Shown here: positions 8,590-19,484 of the stretch, one piece after another
Layout: the number at the start of each line of letters is the position of its first letter
Numbering within the stretch: the first letter of the stretch is position 1
DNA from: Congeria kusceri
Taxonomy: Eukaryota > Mollusca > Bivalvia > Myida > Dreissenidae
Length of the DNA: 64,000 nt
NCBI GenBank assembly: GCA_027627225.1
Contig: JAPFQT010000369.1
Location: 62,001 to 126,000 of the forward strand
Reading direction: 5' to 3'
Program-made: the position numbers and the translations under genes
The notes under the pieces: model-generated
What the model was told of the DNA's origin: nothing
What the model saw: the letters and a program-made list of their open reading frames with translations, nothing else
The model's database searches: none

Positions 8590-10326
8590 TTGCGTCCGAG
8601 AGCGAACAAGATTCGCTATGTAGACCTGTTACGGGTTCCTGCTCCATCAAAAGTCCATCCCGACTTACTTACGAACAAGGTCTATGTCCCCGCCCTACTC
8701 CAGTCTATGATGTCCTCTGAAAATAGAAAGCATAGGTTAAGAAGTGATAAATGTAGGGGCGACTTGGTAATTGACGGCAGTGCTTCCATAAAGTGGGGCT
8801 TAGGCTGGGAGGAAAGGTTAAAATGTACAAGATGCAGATATGTAGGCAAGCATTATAAGCTTTACAATGAGGTTCCATCAAGTACCAGGGGCAGAAAGGC
8901 AGCTCAGATCAATGTAGGCTTCCAAATAGGTGTTGCAAGTACTTCTATTGGGAACACAGGTTCCCGCAGAATTCTCAACACAACCAATATCATTGCTCCC
9001 TCTCCACTTGCTATGCAAAAACAAGCAAATAAGGTCAATACTGCCCTTAAATCCCTAAATGAGAGAAGCATGTACCAGATTAGAGAAAACTTAGTTGCTG
9101 AAAATGCCAAAATTGGTCAAAAAGATCCCTCTAAGGTAAATGTTGAAGGGGACACTTGCTACAACAATCCAATTTTTAACTCTGACGCGACACCCTTTCA
9201 AGCCGGAACTATTGCCATAAGCACTATGTGTGAAAACAATACCAGAAACAAGCAAATTGTAGGGGTACAAGTAGCAAATAAACTATGCAGGACTGCATCA
9301 ATGCTTAGGAATAAGGGTAAACCTGTTCAGTGCCCCAATCATAGGGGGCATTGTTCTGCAAATGTTTCAGAGAGGGAACCAATAGGTGATGAAGGCAAAT
9401 GGAATAGGTTGTTAGGTGACCAGATCTCTAAGGACATCAAAATAGCAAATTTCACTTGTGATGGGGACAGTAGGGCATTCCAAGGTGTTCGTAACTCTCA
9501 TGGTCACAATGTGGGTCATCTTAAGGATCTGAGGCACCTAGGCAACTCGCTGAAGCGCGAGCTCAACAAAGCGCCTTTCTCAAAGGGCATGCTCAAGGGT
9601 CATTCCAAGTCTAATATCAGGAGTCGGTTCGCTCTCTCGGTCAAAGCTAGGTGTATGGCTGAGCTTAAAGCTGCCCACAATAAACACCAGGGTGACATCA
9701 AGGTTCTAAAGAAGGTCATGGTTGATGTAATCGCAACCATTGTTCTATGCTTCAGTGGTTACTGCGGTACTCATTGTGCAAAGTACAGTTATGTCTGTGC
9801 TGGTACAAATAGGCAAGCTAAGAATTTCATGCCAGACAATGTCAAGGTTAAAATGGTTGACAGTGACCAACAAGTCCTTAAAAAATGCATTGAAATGGTT
9901 TTAGGTCCAGCTGCTCTTGACGCTACCAAACTTTTAACCACAACCCAAAAAAGTGAAGCAGTAAACAGGTCGTACCAAGCTGTCAATCCTAAAACTGTGA
10001 CTTTCTCACGCAACTGTGTAGGTCGAATTCACGGGCAGGTTCACAAATTAAACAATGGCTATGCTGACTCTGTAATTGCAAAAACCACTGAACTAAATGC
10101 TAACCTTACCCAGGGGTCAAAGATTATTAAGCAGATAGCATATGAGGACCGCAACGACCTTAACCGAAAGCAAACATCCGCTACCAACAAAGCACGAGCT
10201 TTACGTGCCAGGACGCGGAATTATCGATACAAACTGCATGAGGAATTACACTACGGCAAGGGCATGAGTGACCCCAAACCTGATTATGACAGTCTTCCAC
10301 ACCTTAAGCATCATAAATATGCTTAG
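8590..10326 (+). CDS. Mutator-like DDE transposase, main frame, unit 3
   Basis: Identical to the unit 2 protein. The N-terminal frame is at 8372-8563. Confidence 0.75.
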   Translation: MRPRANKIRYVDLLRVPAPSKVHPDLLTNKVYVPALLQSMMSSENRKHRLRSDKCRGDLVIDGSASIKWGLGWEERLKCTRCRYVGKHYKLYNEVPSSTRGRKAAQINVGFQIGVASTSIGNTGSRRILNTTNIIAPSPLAMQKQANKVNTALKSLNERSMYQIRENLVAENAKIGQKDPSKVNVEGDTCYNNPIFNSDATPFQAGTIAISTMCENNTRNKQIVGVQVANKLCRTASMLRNKGKPVQCPNHRGHCSANVSEREPIGDEGKWNRLLGDQISKDIKIANFTCDGDSRAFQGVRNSHGHNVGHLKDLRHLGNSLKRELNKAPFSKGMLKGHSKSNIRSRFALSVKARCMAELKAAHNKHQGDIKVLKKVMVDVIATIVLCFSGYCGTHCAKYSYVCAGTNRQAKNFMPDNVKVKMVDSDQQVLKKCIEMVLGPAALDATKLLTTTQKSEAVNRSYQAVNPKTVTFSRNCVGRIHGQVHKLNNGYADSVIAKTTELNANLTQGSKIIKQIAYEDRNDLNRKQTSATNKARALRARTRNYRYKLHEELHYGKGMSDPKPDYDSLPHLKHHKYA

Positions 10327-10502
10327 TTGATTGTGTACCTGATAATAAATTGTTATTATTACCTGTTTTGGCATAAGAGACCTCTAACAAGTGGCCCTCG
10401 CGTCAGCATCAGGCGTTCCTCTACCTGAAAAAGGCAAAAATACCCAATAGAAATAGATATAAAATGAAAAAAAACATGCATTTATGTATTTTAAGTGTAT
10501 TT

Positions 10503-10925
10503 CTATGAATAAAAGGAAGTGATAAAGCTTGTTGTATTCATGTTTTTACCAAATATGCAGGCTGGCTCAGTTCCATGCCCGCTGCACTGTCCGAACTGTA
10601 AACATGTCCGCCGTTCCATGTTGGTGGAATGGGGCTCTATGTTTAAATGTTCAGGCTTAACACACAAGCTATTGTTGCATAAGTGGCTCACAGAGTCCCT
10701 GGCGTTCAATTCTGACTTCATGTAGCGCATTAACGCTACACGGTGAACCAAGTATGTCTCTGATTTTATGTCCGAAGGCAATTTAGCCCTCATTCGGCCA
10801 TAATAGGGTAAGGAACTATTTGAAATACAACCATTCCAGATCAAACAATCTGAATTGATGCATTTAATGCACTTATTTTCTACTCTTTTGCTCAGAAATG
10901 ACCAAAAATCTGCTTTCTCATCCAT
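10503..10925 (-). CDS. His-Me finger endonuclease-like protein, unit 3
   Basis: Identical protein to unit 1, in a standard unit with a module on its 5' side. Confidence 0.85.
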   Translation of the reverse strand: MDEKADFWSFLSKRVENKCIKCINSDCLIWNGCISNSSLPYYGRMRAKLPSDIKSETYLVHRVALMRYMKSELNARDSVSHLCNNSLCVKPEHLNIEPHSTNMERRTCLQFGQCSGHGTEPACIFGKNMNTTSFITSFYS

Positions 10926-10969
10926 ATTTTGCACTTGCAGACGATATTTTATTTTAACCCAAAGTCAGT

Positions 10970-11444
10970 TTAGGTCACAATATACTAAAAGATTTCCTTA
11001 ACAAATTCAATGTAAAAGCAATAAATTCAACAAAAAATAAACTCAACATTTTGCGCGTAGAGACCCTCATAACCATACCTTTTCTTAAAGAGCATTCCGA
11101 GCCGAATTGATTTAGACAATAAAAAAGATAGGTCATGTGATATGTAAGAAAGAACTCGACGCGAATCAAAGTTCACTGTTTTACGGCCATCTTTTTACCG
11201 GCTACTCTCCAGTTGAAGGTATACTGCCAACTGTCAAAGTCTCGTCATGTAGTCTCCAACCTTCAAGCGAAACAGTGAATTTTTAGTACACAACAATGTT
11301 TTTCCTACCACACGTACAAAGAAATATTCAAAAATAAAGTCATGGCAAGTGACTATACAGAAAATTGTGTCTTCAAATAAATGGTGTTGATTTATTTAGA
11401 GAGTATAGCATTGCACACCTGAAATATTTAGTATACTGTAACCT
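10970..11444 (+). repeat. 475 bp terminal module, copy 3
   Basis: Matches the reference module end to end by eye, between cores 3 and 4. Confidence 0.9.
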
Positions 11445-12379
11445 ATAAGAGAAATTTGTTCCCATTAAAATTAGTTTTTCTTGCATATAATTATCTTCCC
11501 ATGCATATTGCACCAATATATTAAGTTTGGCTTGTATATCTGTCCATTTGGCCATTTTATTTCATATTTTCAAACACAGGTGATTTTGGTCGGAAGCCGG
11601 TGATTTCAAGCGTCTTGAAGCTTAAATGTCCCTCTAACAATTAAAGCTGATATTTGCAATATTTGTGACAAAATACCCAAACAAACCAAACAAACATGTA
11701 TGGGGGGCTTATGTGGGGTGAGGAGAGAATGACTTTGTTAGATAGTTTTACTCTAAGCCATTTTGATAATGTATTTTTTGTGTATTTTTTTTAAAAAATC
11801 ACCCCAAAAATGTAAATTTAATAGAAAAAAAATTCCAATTTCATCCAAGACAATTAACAAATTAGTCAAAATGGGAGATCAAAGATACTTTGAAGTGTAG
11901 AAATCAATCAGCTTCCAGTAATTGCTTGTTTCAAACCAATAAAGTGTAAAATCTTTAAAGCACCTTGTTTGTCGCAGCCTCTTTAATTACAGGCCACCAA
12001 TTATATATTCTAGTATATAATGTCATGAGTGCCTTTAAACTGCAGCAGGTGGTCAATTTGCATTGCCTGCTCACATTTAGAGGTTTAAGGGAATACAAAA
12101 TTGCATATTTTGGGCACAAAATAAGTACTTTGACTTTTTTTAAGGTGGCAATCTGGTCAAAATGGGGTTCATAACCAAGCAAAAGAAAAAGTTGCTCAAT
12201 GTTGGTTTTAAACGAGGTGGGACTAGTCCGGTGAAGGGGAAAAAACATAATTATGAAACAAGGTCAAATTCCAACACAACCTATGTAAGGTTAGAAAGGT
12301 CATCCTTTGAAGCACGGGTAGCTTACAATGACAAGGTTCTTTTCGGGATGTAGACGGCTCTCAAACCCCAGCTAAGCCC

Positions 12380-14116
12380 TTGCGTCCGAGAGCGAACAAG
12401 ATTCGCTATGTAGACCTGTTACGGGTTCCTGCTCCATCAAAAGTCCATCCCGACTTACTTACGAACAAGGTCTATGTCCCCGCCCTACTCCAGTCTATGA
12501 TGTCCTCTGAAAATAGAAAGCATAGGTTAAGAAGTGATAAATGTAGGGGCGACTTGGTAATTGACGGCAGTGCTTCCATAAAGTGGGGCTTAGGCTGGGA
12601 GGAAAGGTTAAAATGTACAAGATGCAGATATGTAGGCAAGCATTATAAGCTTTACAATGAGGTTCCATCAAGTACCAGGGGCAGAAAGGCAGCTCAGATC
12701 AATGTAGGCTTCCAAATAGGTGTTGCAAGTACTTCTATTGGGAACACAGGTTCCCGCAGAATTCTCAACACAACCAATATCATTGCTCCCTCTCCACTTG
12801 CTATGCAAAAACAAGCAAATAAGGTCAATACTGCCCTTAAATCCCTAAATGAGAGAAGCATGTACCAGATTAGAGAAAACTTAGTTGCTGAAAATGCCAA
12901 AATTGGTCAAAAAGATCCCTCTAAGGTAAATGTTGAAGGGGACACTTGCTACAACAATCCAATTTTTAACTCTGACGCGACACCCTTTCAAGCCGGAACT
13001 ATTGCCATAAGCACTATGTGTGAAAACAATACCAGAAACAAGCAAATTGTAGGGGTACAAGTAGCAAATAAACTATGCAGGACTGCATCAATGCTTAGGA
13101 ATAAGGGTAAACCTGTTCAGTGCCCCAATCATAGGGGGCATTGTTCTGCAAATGTTTCAGAGAGGGAACCAATAGGTGATGAAGGCAAATGGAATAGGTT
13201 GTTAGGTGACCAGATCTCTAAGGACATCAAAATAGCAAATTTCACTTGTGATGGGGACAGTAGGGCATTCCAAGGTGTTCGTAACTCTCATGGTCACAAT
13301 GTGGGTCATCTTAAGGATCTGAGGCACCTAGGCAACTCGCTGAAGCGCGAGCTCAACAAAGCGCCTTTCTCAAAGGGCATGCTCAAGGGTCATTCCAAGT
13401 CTAATATCAGGAGTCGGTTCGCTCTCTCGGTCAAAGCTAGGTGTATGGCTGAGCTTAAAGCTGCCCACAATAAACACCAGGGTGACATCAAGGTTCTAAA
13501 GAAGGTCATGGTTGATGTAATCGCAACCATTGTTCTATGCTTCAGTGGTTACTGCGGTACTCATTGTGCAAAGTACAGTTATGTCTGTGCTGGTACAAAT
13601 AGGCAAGCTAAGAATTTCATGCCAGACAATGTCAAGGTTAAAATGGTTGACAGTGACCAACAAGTCCTTAAAAAATGCATTGAAATGGTTTTAGGTCCAG
13701 CTGCTCTTGACGCTACCAAACTTTTAACCACAACCCAAAAAAGTGAAGCAGTAAACAGGTCGTACCAAGCTGTCAATCCTAAAACTGTGACTTTCTCACG
13801 CAACTGTGTAGGTCGAATTCACGGGCAGGTTCACAAATTAAACAATGGCTATGCTGACTCTGTAATTGCAAAAACCACTGAACTAAATGCTAACCTTACC
13901 CAGGGGTCAAAGATTATTAAGCAGATAGCATATGAGGACCGCAACGACCTTAACCGAAAGCAAACATCCGCTACCAACAAAGCACGAGCTTTACGTGCCA
14001 GGACGCGGAATTATCGATACAAACTGCATGAGGAATTACACTACGGCAAGGGCATGAGTGACCCCAAACCTGATTATGACAGTCTTCCACACCTTAAGCA
14101 TCATAAATATGCTTAG
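12380..14116 (+). CDS. Mutator-like DDE transposase, main frame, unit 4
   Basis: Identical to the unit 2 protein. The N-terminal frame is at 12162-12353. Confidence 0.75.
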   Translation: MRPRANKIRYVDLLRVPAPSKVHPDLLTNKVYVPALLQSMMSSENRKHRLRSDKCRGDLVIDGSASIKWGLGWEERLKCTRCRYVGKHYKLYNEVPSSTRGRKAAQINVGFQIGVASTSIGNTGSRRILNTTNIIAPSPLAMQKQANKVNTALKSLNERSMYQIRENLVAENAKIGQKDPSKVNVEGDTCYNNPIFNSDATPFQAGTIAISTMCENNTRNKQIVGVQVANKLCRTASMLRNKGKPVQCPNHRGHCSANVSEREPIGDEGKWNRLLGDQISKDIKIANFTCDGDSRAFQGVRNSHGHNVGHLKDLRHLGNSLKRELNKAPFSKGMLKGHSKSNIRSRFALSVKARCMAELKAAHNKHQGDIKVLKKVMVDVIATIVLCFSGYCGTHCAKYSYVCAGTNRQAKNFMPDNVKVKMVDSDQQVLKKCIEMVLGPAALDATKLLTTTQKSEAVNRSYQAVNPKTVTFSRNCVGRIHGQVHKLNNGYADSVIAKTTELNANLTQGSKIIKQIAYEDRNDLNRKQTSATNKARALRARTRNYRYKLHEELHYGKGMSDPKPDYDSLPHLKHHKYA

Positions 14117-14292
14117 TTGATTGTGTACCTGATAATAAATTGTTATTATTACCTGTTTTGGCATAAGAGACCTCTAACAAGTGGCCCTCGCGTCAGCATC
14201 AGGCGTTCCTCTACCTGAAAAAGGCAAAAATACCCAATAGAAATAGATATAAAATGAAAAAAAACATGCATTTATGTATTTTAAGTGTATTT

Positions 14293-14715
14293 CTATGAAT
14301 AAAAGGAAGTGATAAAGCTTGTTGTATTCATGTTTTTACCAAATATGCAGGCTGGCTCAGTTCCATGCCCGCTGCACTGTCCGAACTGTAAACATGTCCG
14401 CCGTTCCATGTTGGTGGAATGGGGCTCTATGTTTAAATGTTCAGGCTTAACACACAAGCTATTGTTGCATAAGTGGCTCACAGAGTCCCTGGCGTTCAAT
14501 TCTGACTTCATGTAGCGCATTAACGCTACACGGTGAACCAAGTATGTCTCTGATTTTATGTCCGAAGGCAATTTAGCCCTCATTCGGCCATAATAGGGTA
14601 AGGAACTATTTGAAATACAACCATTCCAGATCAAACAATCTGAATTGATGCATTTAATGCACTTATTTTCTACTCTTTTGCTCAGAAATGACCAAAAATC
14701 TGCTTTCTCATCCAT
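14293..14715 (-). CDS. His-Me finger endonuclease-like protein, unit 4
   Basis: Identical protein to unit 1, in a standard unit. Confidence 0.85.
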   Translation of the reverse strand: MDEKADFWSFLSKRVENKCIKCINSDCLIWNGCISNSSLPYYGRMRAKLPSDIKSETYLVHRVALMRYMKSELNARDSVSHLCNNSLCVKPEHLNIEPHSTNMERRTCLQFGQCSGHGTEPACIFGKNMNTTSFITSFYS

Positions 14716-14759
14716 ATTTTGCACTTGCAGACGATATTTTATTTTAACCCAAAGTCAGT

Positions 14760-15234
14760 TTAGGTCACAATATACTAAAAGATTTCCTTAACAAATTCAA
14801 TGTAAAAGCAATAAATTCAACAAAAAATAAACTCAACATTTTGCGCGTAGAGACCCTCATAACCATACCTTTTCTTAAAGAGCATTCCGAGCCGAATTGA
14901 TTTAGACAATAAAAAAGATAGGTCATGTGATATGTAAGAAAGAACTCGACGCGAATCAAAGTTCACTGTTTTACGGCCATCTTTTTACCGGCTACTCTCC
15001 AGTTGAAGGTATACTGCCAACTGTCAAAGTCTCGTCATGTAGTCTCCAACCTTCAAGCGAAACAGTGAATTTTTAGTACACAACAATGTTTTTCCTACCA
15101 CACGTACAAAGAAATATTCAAAAATAAAGTCATGGCAAGTGACTATACAGAAAATTGTGTCTTCAAATAAATGGTGTTGATTTATTTAGAGAGTATAGCA
15201 TTGCACACCTGAAATATTTAGTATACTGTAACCT
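14760..15234 (+). repeat. 475 bp terminal module, copy 4
   Basis: Matches the reference module, between cores 4 and 5. It is the last one before the junction that has lost its module. Confidence 0.9.
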
Positions 15235-16169
15235 ATAAGAGAAATTTGTTCCCATTAAAATTAGTTTTTCTTGCATATAATTATCTTCCCATGCATATTG
15301 CACCAATATATTAAGTTTGGCTTGTATATCTGTCCATTTGGCCATTTTATTTCATATTTTCAAACACAGGTGATTTTGGTCGGAAGCCGGTGATTTCAAG
15401 CGTCTTGAAGCTTAAATGTCCCTCTAACAATTAAAGCTGATATTTGCAATATTTGTGACAAAATACCCAAACAAACCAAACAAACATGTATGGGGGGCTT
15501 ATGTGGGGTGAGGAGAGAATGACTTTGTTAGATAGTTTTACTCTAAGCCATTTTGATAATGTATTTTTTGTGTATTTTTTTTTAAAAATCACCCCAAAAA
15601 TGTAAATTTAATAGAAAAAAAATTCCAATTTCATCCAAGACAATTAACAAATTAGTCAAAATGGGAGATCAAAGATACTTTGAAGTGTAGAAATCAATCA
15701 GCTTCCAGTAATTGCTTGTTTCAAACCAATAAAGTGTAAAATCTTTAAAGCACCTTGTTTGTCGCAGCCTCTTTAATTACAGGCCACCAATTATATATTC
15801 TAGTATATAATGTCATGAGTGCCTTTAAACTGCAGCAGGTGGTCAATTTGCATTGCCTGCTCACATTTAGAGGTTTAAGGGAATACAAAATTGCATATTT
15901 TGGGCACAAAATAAGTACTTTGACTTTTTTTAAGGTGGCAATCTGGTCAAAATGGGGTTCATAACCAAGCAAAAGAAAAAGTTGCTCAATGTTGGTTTTA
16001 AACGAGGTGGGACTAGTCCGGTGAAGGGGAAAAAACATAATTATGAAACAAGGTCAAATTCCAACACAACCTATGTAAGGTTAGAAAGGTCATCCTTTGA
16101 AGCACGGGTAGCTTACAATGACAAGGTTCTTTTCGGGATGTAGACGGCTCTCAAACCCCAGCTAAGCCC

Positions 16170-17906
16170 TTGCGTCCGAGAGCGAACAAGATTCGCTATG
16201 TAGACCTGTTACGGGTTCCTGCTCCATCAAAAGTCCATCCCGACTTACTTACGAACAAGGTCTATGTCCCCGCCCTACTCCAGTCTATGATGTCCTCTGA
16301 AAATAGAAAGCATAGGTTAAGAAGTGATAAATGTAGGGGCGACTTGGTAATTGACGGCAGTGCTTCCATAAAGTGGGGCTTAGGCTGGGAGGAAAGGTTA
16401 AAATGTACAAGATGCAGATATGTAGGCAAGCATTATAAGCTTTACAATGAGGTTCCATCAAGTACCAGGGGCAGAAAGGCAGCTCAGATCAATGTAGGCT
16501 TCCAAATAGGTGTTGCAAGTACTTCTATTGGGAACACAGGTTCCCGCAGAATTCTCAACACAACCAATATCATTGCTCCCTCTCCACTTGCTATGCAAAA
16601 ACAAGCAAATAAGGTCAATACTGCCCTTAAATCCCTAAATGAGAGAAGCATGTACCAGATTAGAGAAAACTTAGTTGCTGAAAATGCCAAAATTGGTCAA
16701 AAAGATCCCTCTAAGGTAAATGTTGAAGGGGACACTTGCTACAACAATCCAATTTTTAACTCTGACGCGACACCCTTTCAAGCCGGAACTATTGCCATAA
16801 GCACTATGTGTGAAAACAATACCAGAAACAAGCAAATTGTAGGGGTACAAGTAGCAAATAAACTATGCAGGACTGCATCAATGCTTAGGAATAAGGGTAA
16901 ACCTGTTCAGTGCCCCAATCATAGGGGGCATTGTTCTGCAAATGTTTCAGAGAGGGAACCAATAGGTGATGAAGGCAAATGGAATAGGTTGTTAGGTGAC
17001 CAGATCTCTAAGGACATCAAAATAGCAAATTTCACTTGTGATGGGGACAGTAGGGCATTCCAAGGTGTTCGTAACTCTCATGGTCACAATGTGGGTCATC
17101 TTAAGGATCTGAGGCACCTAGGCAACTCGCTGAAGCGCGAGCTCAACAAAGCGCCTTTCTCAAAGGGCATGCTCAAGGGTCATTCCAAGTCTAATATCAG
17201 GAGTCGGTTCGCTCTCTCGGTCAAAGCTAGGTGTATGGCTGAGCTTAAAGCTGCCCACAATAAACACCAGGGTGACATCAAGGTTCTAAAGAAGGTCATG
17301 GTTGATGTAATCGCAACCATTGTTCTATGCTTCAGTGGTTACTGCGGTACTCATTGTGCAAAGTACAGTTATGTCTGTGCTGGTACAAATAGGCAAGCTA
17401 AGAATTTCATGCCAGACAATGTCAAGGTTAAAATGGTTGACAGTGACCAACAAGTCCTTAAAAAATGCATTGAAATGGTTTTAGGTCCAGCTGCTCTTGA
17501 CGCTACCAAACTTTTAACCACAACCCAAAAAAGTGAAGCAGTAAACAGGTCGTACCAAGCTGTCAATCCTAAAACTGTGACTTTCTCACGCAACTGTGTA
17601 GGTCGAATTCACGGGCAGGTTCACAAATTAAACAATGGCTATGCTGACTCTGTAATTGCAAAAACCACTGAACTAAATGCTAACCTTACCCAGGGGTCAA
17701 AGATTATTAAGCAGATAGCATATGAGGACCGCAACGACCTTAACCGAAAGCAAACATCCGCTACCAACAAAGCACGAGCTTTACGTGCCAGGACGCGGAA
17801 TTATCGATACAAACTGCATGAGGAATTACACTACGGCAAGGGCATGAGTGACCCCAAACCTGATTATGACAGTCTTCCACACCTTAAGCATCATAAATAT
17901 GCTTAG
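16170..17906 (+). CDS. Mutator-like DDE transposase, main frame, unit 5
   Basis: Identical to the unit 2 protein. The N-terminal frame is at 15952-16143. The upstream T-run differs by one base (15583). Confidence 0.75.
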   Translation: MRPRANKIRYVDLLRVPAPSKVHPDLLTNKVYVPALLQSMMSSENRKHRLRSDKCRGDLVIDGSASIKWGLGWEERLKCTRCRYVGKHYKLYNEVPSSTRGRKAAQINVGFQIGVASTSIGNTGSRRILNTTNIIAPSPLAMQKQANKVNTALKSLNERSMYQIRENLVAENAKIGQKDPSKVNVEGDTCYNNPIFNSDATPFQAGTIAISTMCENNTRNKQIVGVQVANKLCRTASMLRNKGKPVQCPNHRGHCSANVSEREPIGDEGKWNRLLGDQISKDIKIANFTCDGDSRAFQGVRNSHGHNVGHLKDLRHLGNSLKRELNKAPFSKGMLKGHSKSNIRSRFALSVKARCMAELKAAHNKHQGDIKVLKKVMVDVIATIVLCFSGYCGTHCAKYSYVCAGTNRQAKNFMPDNVKVKMVDSDQQVLKKCIEMVLGPAALDATKLLTTTQKSEAVNRSYQAVNPKTVTFSRNCVGRIHGQVHKLNNGYADSVIAKTTELNANLTQGSKIIKQIAYEDRNDLNRKQTSATNKARALRARTRNYRYKLHEELHYGKGMSDPKPDYDSLPHLKHHKYA

Positions 17907-18082
17907 TTGATTGTGTACCTGATAATAAATTGTTATTATTACCTGTTTTGGCATAAGAGACCTCTAACAAGTGGCCCTCGCGTCAGCATCAGGCGTTCCT
18001 CTACCTGAAAAAGGCAAAAATACCCAATAGAAATAGATATAAAATGAAAAAAAACATGCATTTATGTATTTTAAGTGTATTT

Positions 18083-18505
18083 CTATGAATAAAAGGAAGT
18101 GATAAAGCTTGTTGTATTCATGTTTTTACCAAATATGCAGGCTGGCTCAGTTCCATGCCCGCTGCACTGTCCGAACTGTAAACATGTCCGCCGTTCCATG
18201 TTGGTGGAATGGGGCTCTATGTTTAAATGTTCAGGCTTAACACACAAGCTATTGTTGCATAAGTGGCTCACAGAGTCCCTGGCGTTCAATTCTGACTTCA
18301 TGTAGCGCATTAACGCTACACGGTGAACCAAGTATGTCTCTGATTTTATGTCCGAAGGCAATTTAGCCCTCATTCGGCCATAATAGGGTAAGGAACTATT
18401 TGAAATACAACCATTCCAGATCAAACAATCTGAATTGATGCATTTAATGCACTTATTTTCTACTCTTTTGCTCAGAAATGACCAAAAATCTGCTTTCTCA
18501 TCCAT
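18083..18505 (-). CDS. His-Me finger endonuclease-like protein, unit 5, without its module
   Basis: Same intact protein, but the 475 bp module normally on its 5' side is absent, so core 6 follows directly. If the module supplies the promoter, this copy is the one expected to be silent or differently expressed. Confidence 0.85.
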   Translation of the reverse strand: MDEKADFWSFLSKRVENKCIKCINSDCLIWNGCISNSSLPYYGRMRAKLPSDIKSETYLVHRVALMRYMKSELNARDSVSHLCNNSLCVKPEHLNIEPHSTNMERRTCLQFGQCSGHGTEPACIFGKNMNTTSFITSFYS

Positions 18506-18539
18506 ATTTTGCACTTGCAGACGATATTTTATTTTAACC

Positions 18540-18560
18540 CAAAGTCAGTATAAGAGAAAT
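18540..18560 (+). other. Module-free junction between cores 5 and 6
   Basis: The core right end (...AAAGTCAGT, to 18549) joins directly to the core left end (ATAAGAG..., from 18550). Elsewhere 475 bp lies between these two points. The cut coincides with the inverted-repeat ends to within the ambiguity of one T, as expected from clean excision or from a site never filled. Confidence 0.92.
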
Positions 18561-19484
18561 TTGTTCCCATTAAAATTAGTTTTTCTTGCATATAATTATC
18601 TTCCCATGCATATTGCACCAATATATTAAGTTTGGCTTGTATATCTGTCCATTTGGCCATTTTATTTCATATTTTCAAACACAGGTGATTTTGGTCGGAA
18701 GCCGGTGATTTCAAGCGTCTTGAAGCTTAAATGTCCCTCTAACAATTAAAGCTGATATTTGCAATATTTGTGACAAAATACCCAAACAAACCAAACAAAC
18801 ATGTATGGGGGGCTTATGTGGGGTGAGGAGAGAATGACTTTGTTAGATAGTTTTACTCTAAGCCATTTTGATAATGTATTTTTTGTGTATTTTTTTTAAA
18901 AAATCACCCCAAAAATGTAAATTTAATAGAAAAAAAATTCCAATTTCATCCAAGACAATTAACAAATTAGTCAAAATGGGAGATCAAAGATACTTTGAAG
19001 TGTAGAAATCAATCAGCTTCCAGTAATTGCTTGTTTCAAACCAATAAAGTGTAAAATCTTTAAAGCACCTTGTTTGTCGCAGCCTCTTTAATTACAGGCC
19101 ACCAATTATATATTCTAGTATATAATGTCATGAGTGCCTTTAAACTGCAGCAGGTGGTCAATTTGCATTGCCTGCTCACATTTAGAGGTTTAAGGGAATA
19201 CAAAATTGCATATTTTGGGCACAAAATAAGTACTTTGACTTTTTTTAAGGTGGCAATCTGGTCAAAATGGGGTTCATAACCAAGCAAAAGAAAAAGTTGC
19301 TCAATGTTGGTTTTAAACGAGGTGGGACTAGTCCGGTGAAGGGGAAAAAACATAATTATGAAACAAGGTCAAATTCCAACACAACCTATGTAAGGTTAGA
19401 AAGGTCATCCTTTGAAGCACGGGTAGCTTACAATGACAAGGTTCTTTTCGGGATGTAGACGGCTCTCAAACCCCAGCTAAGCCC

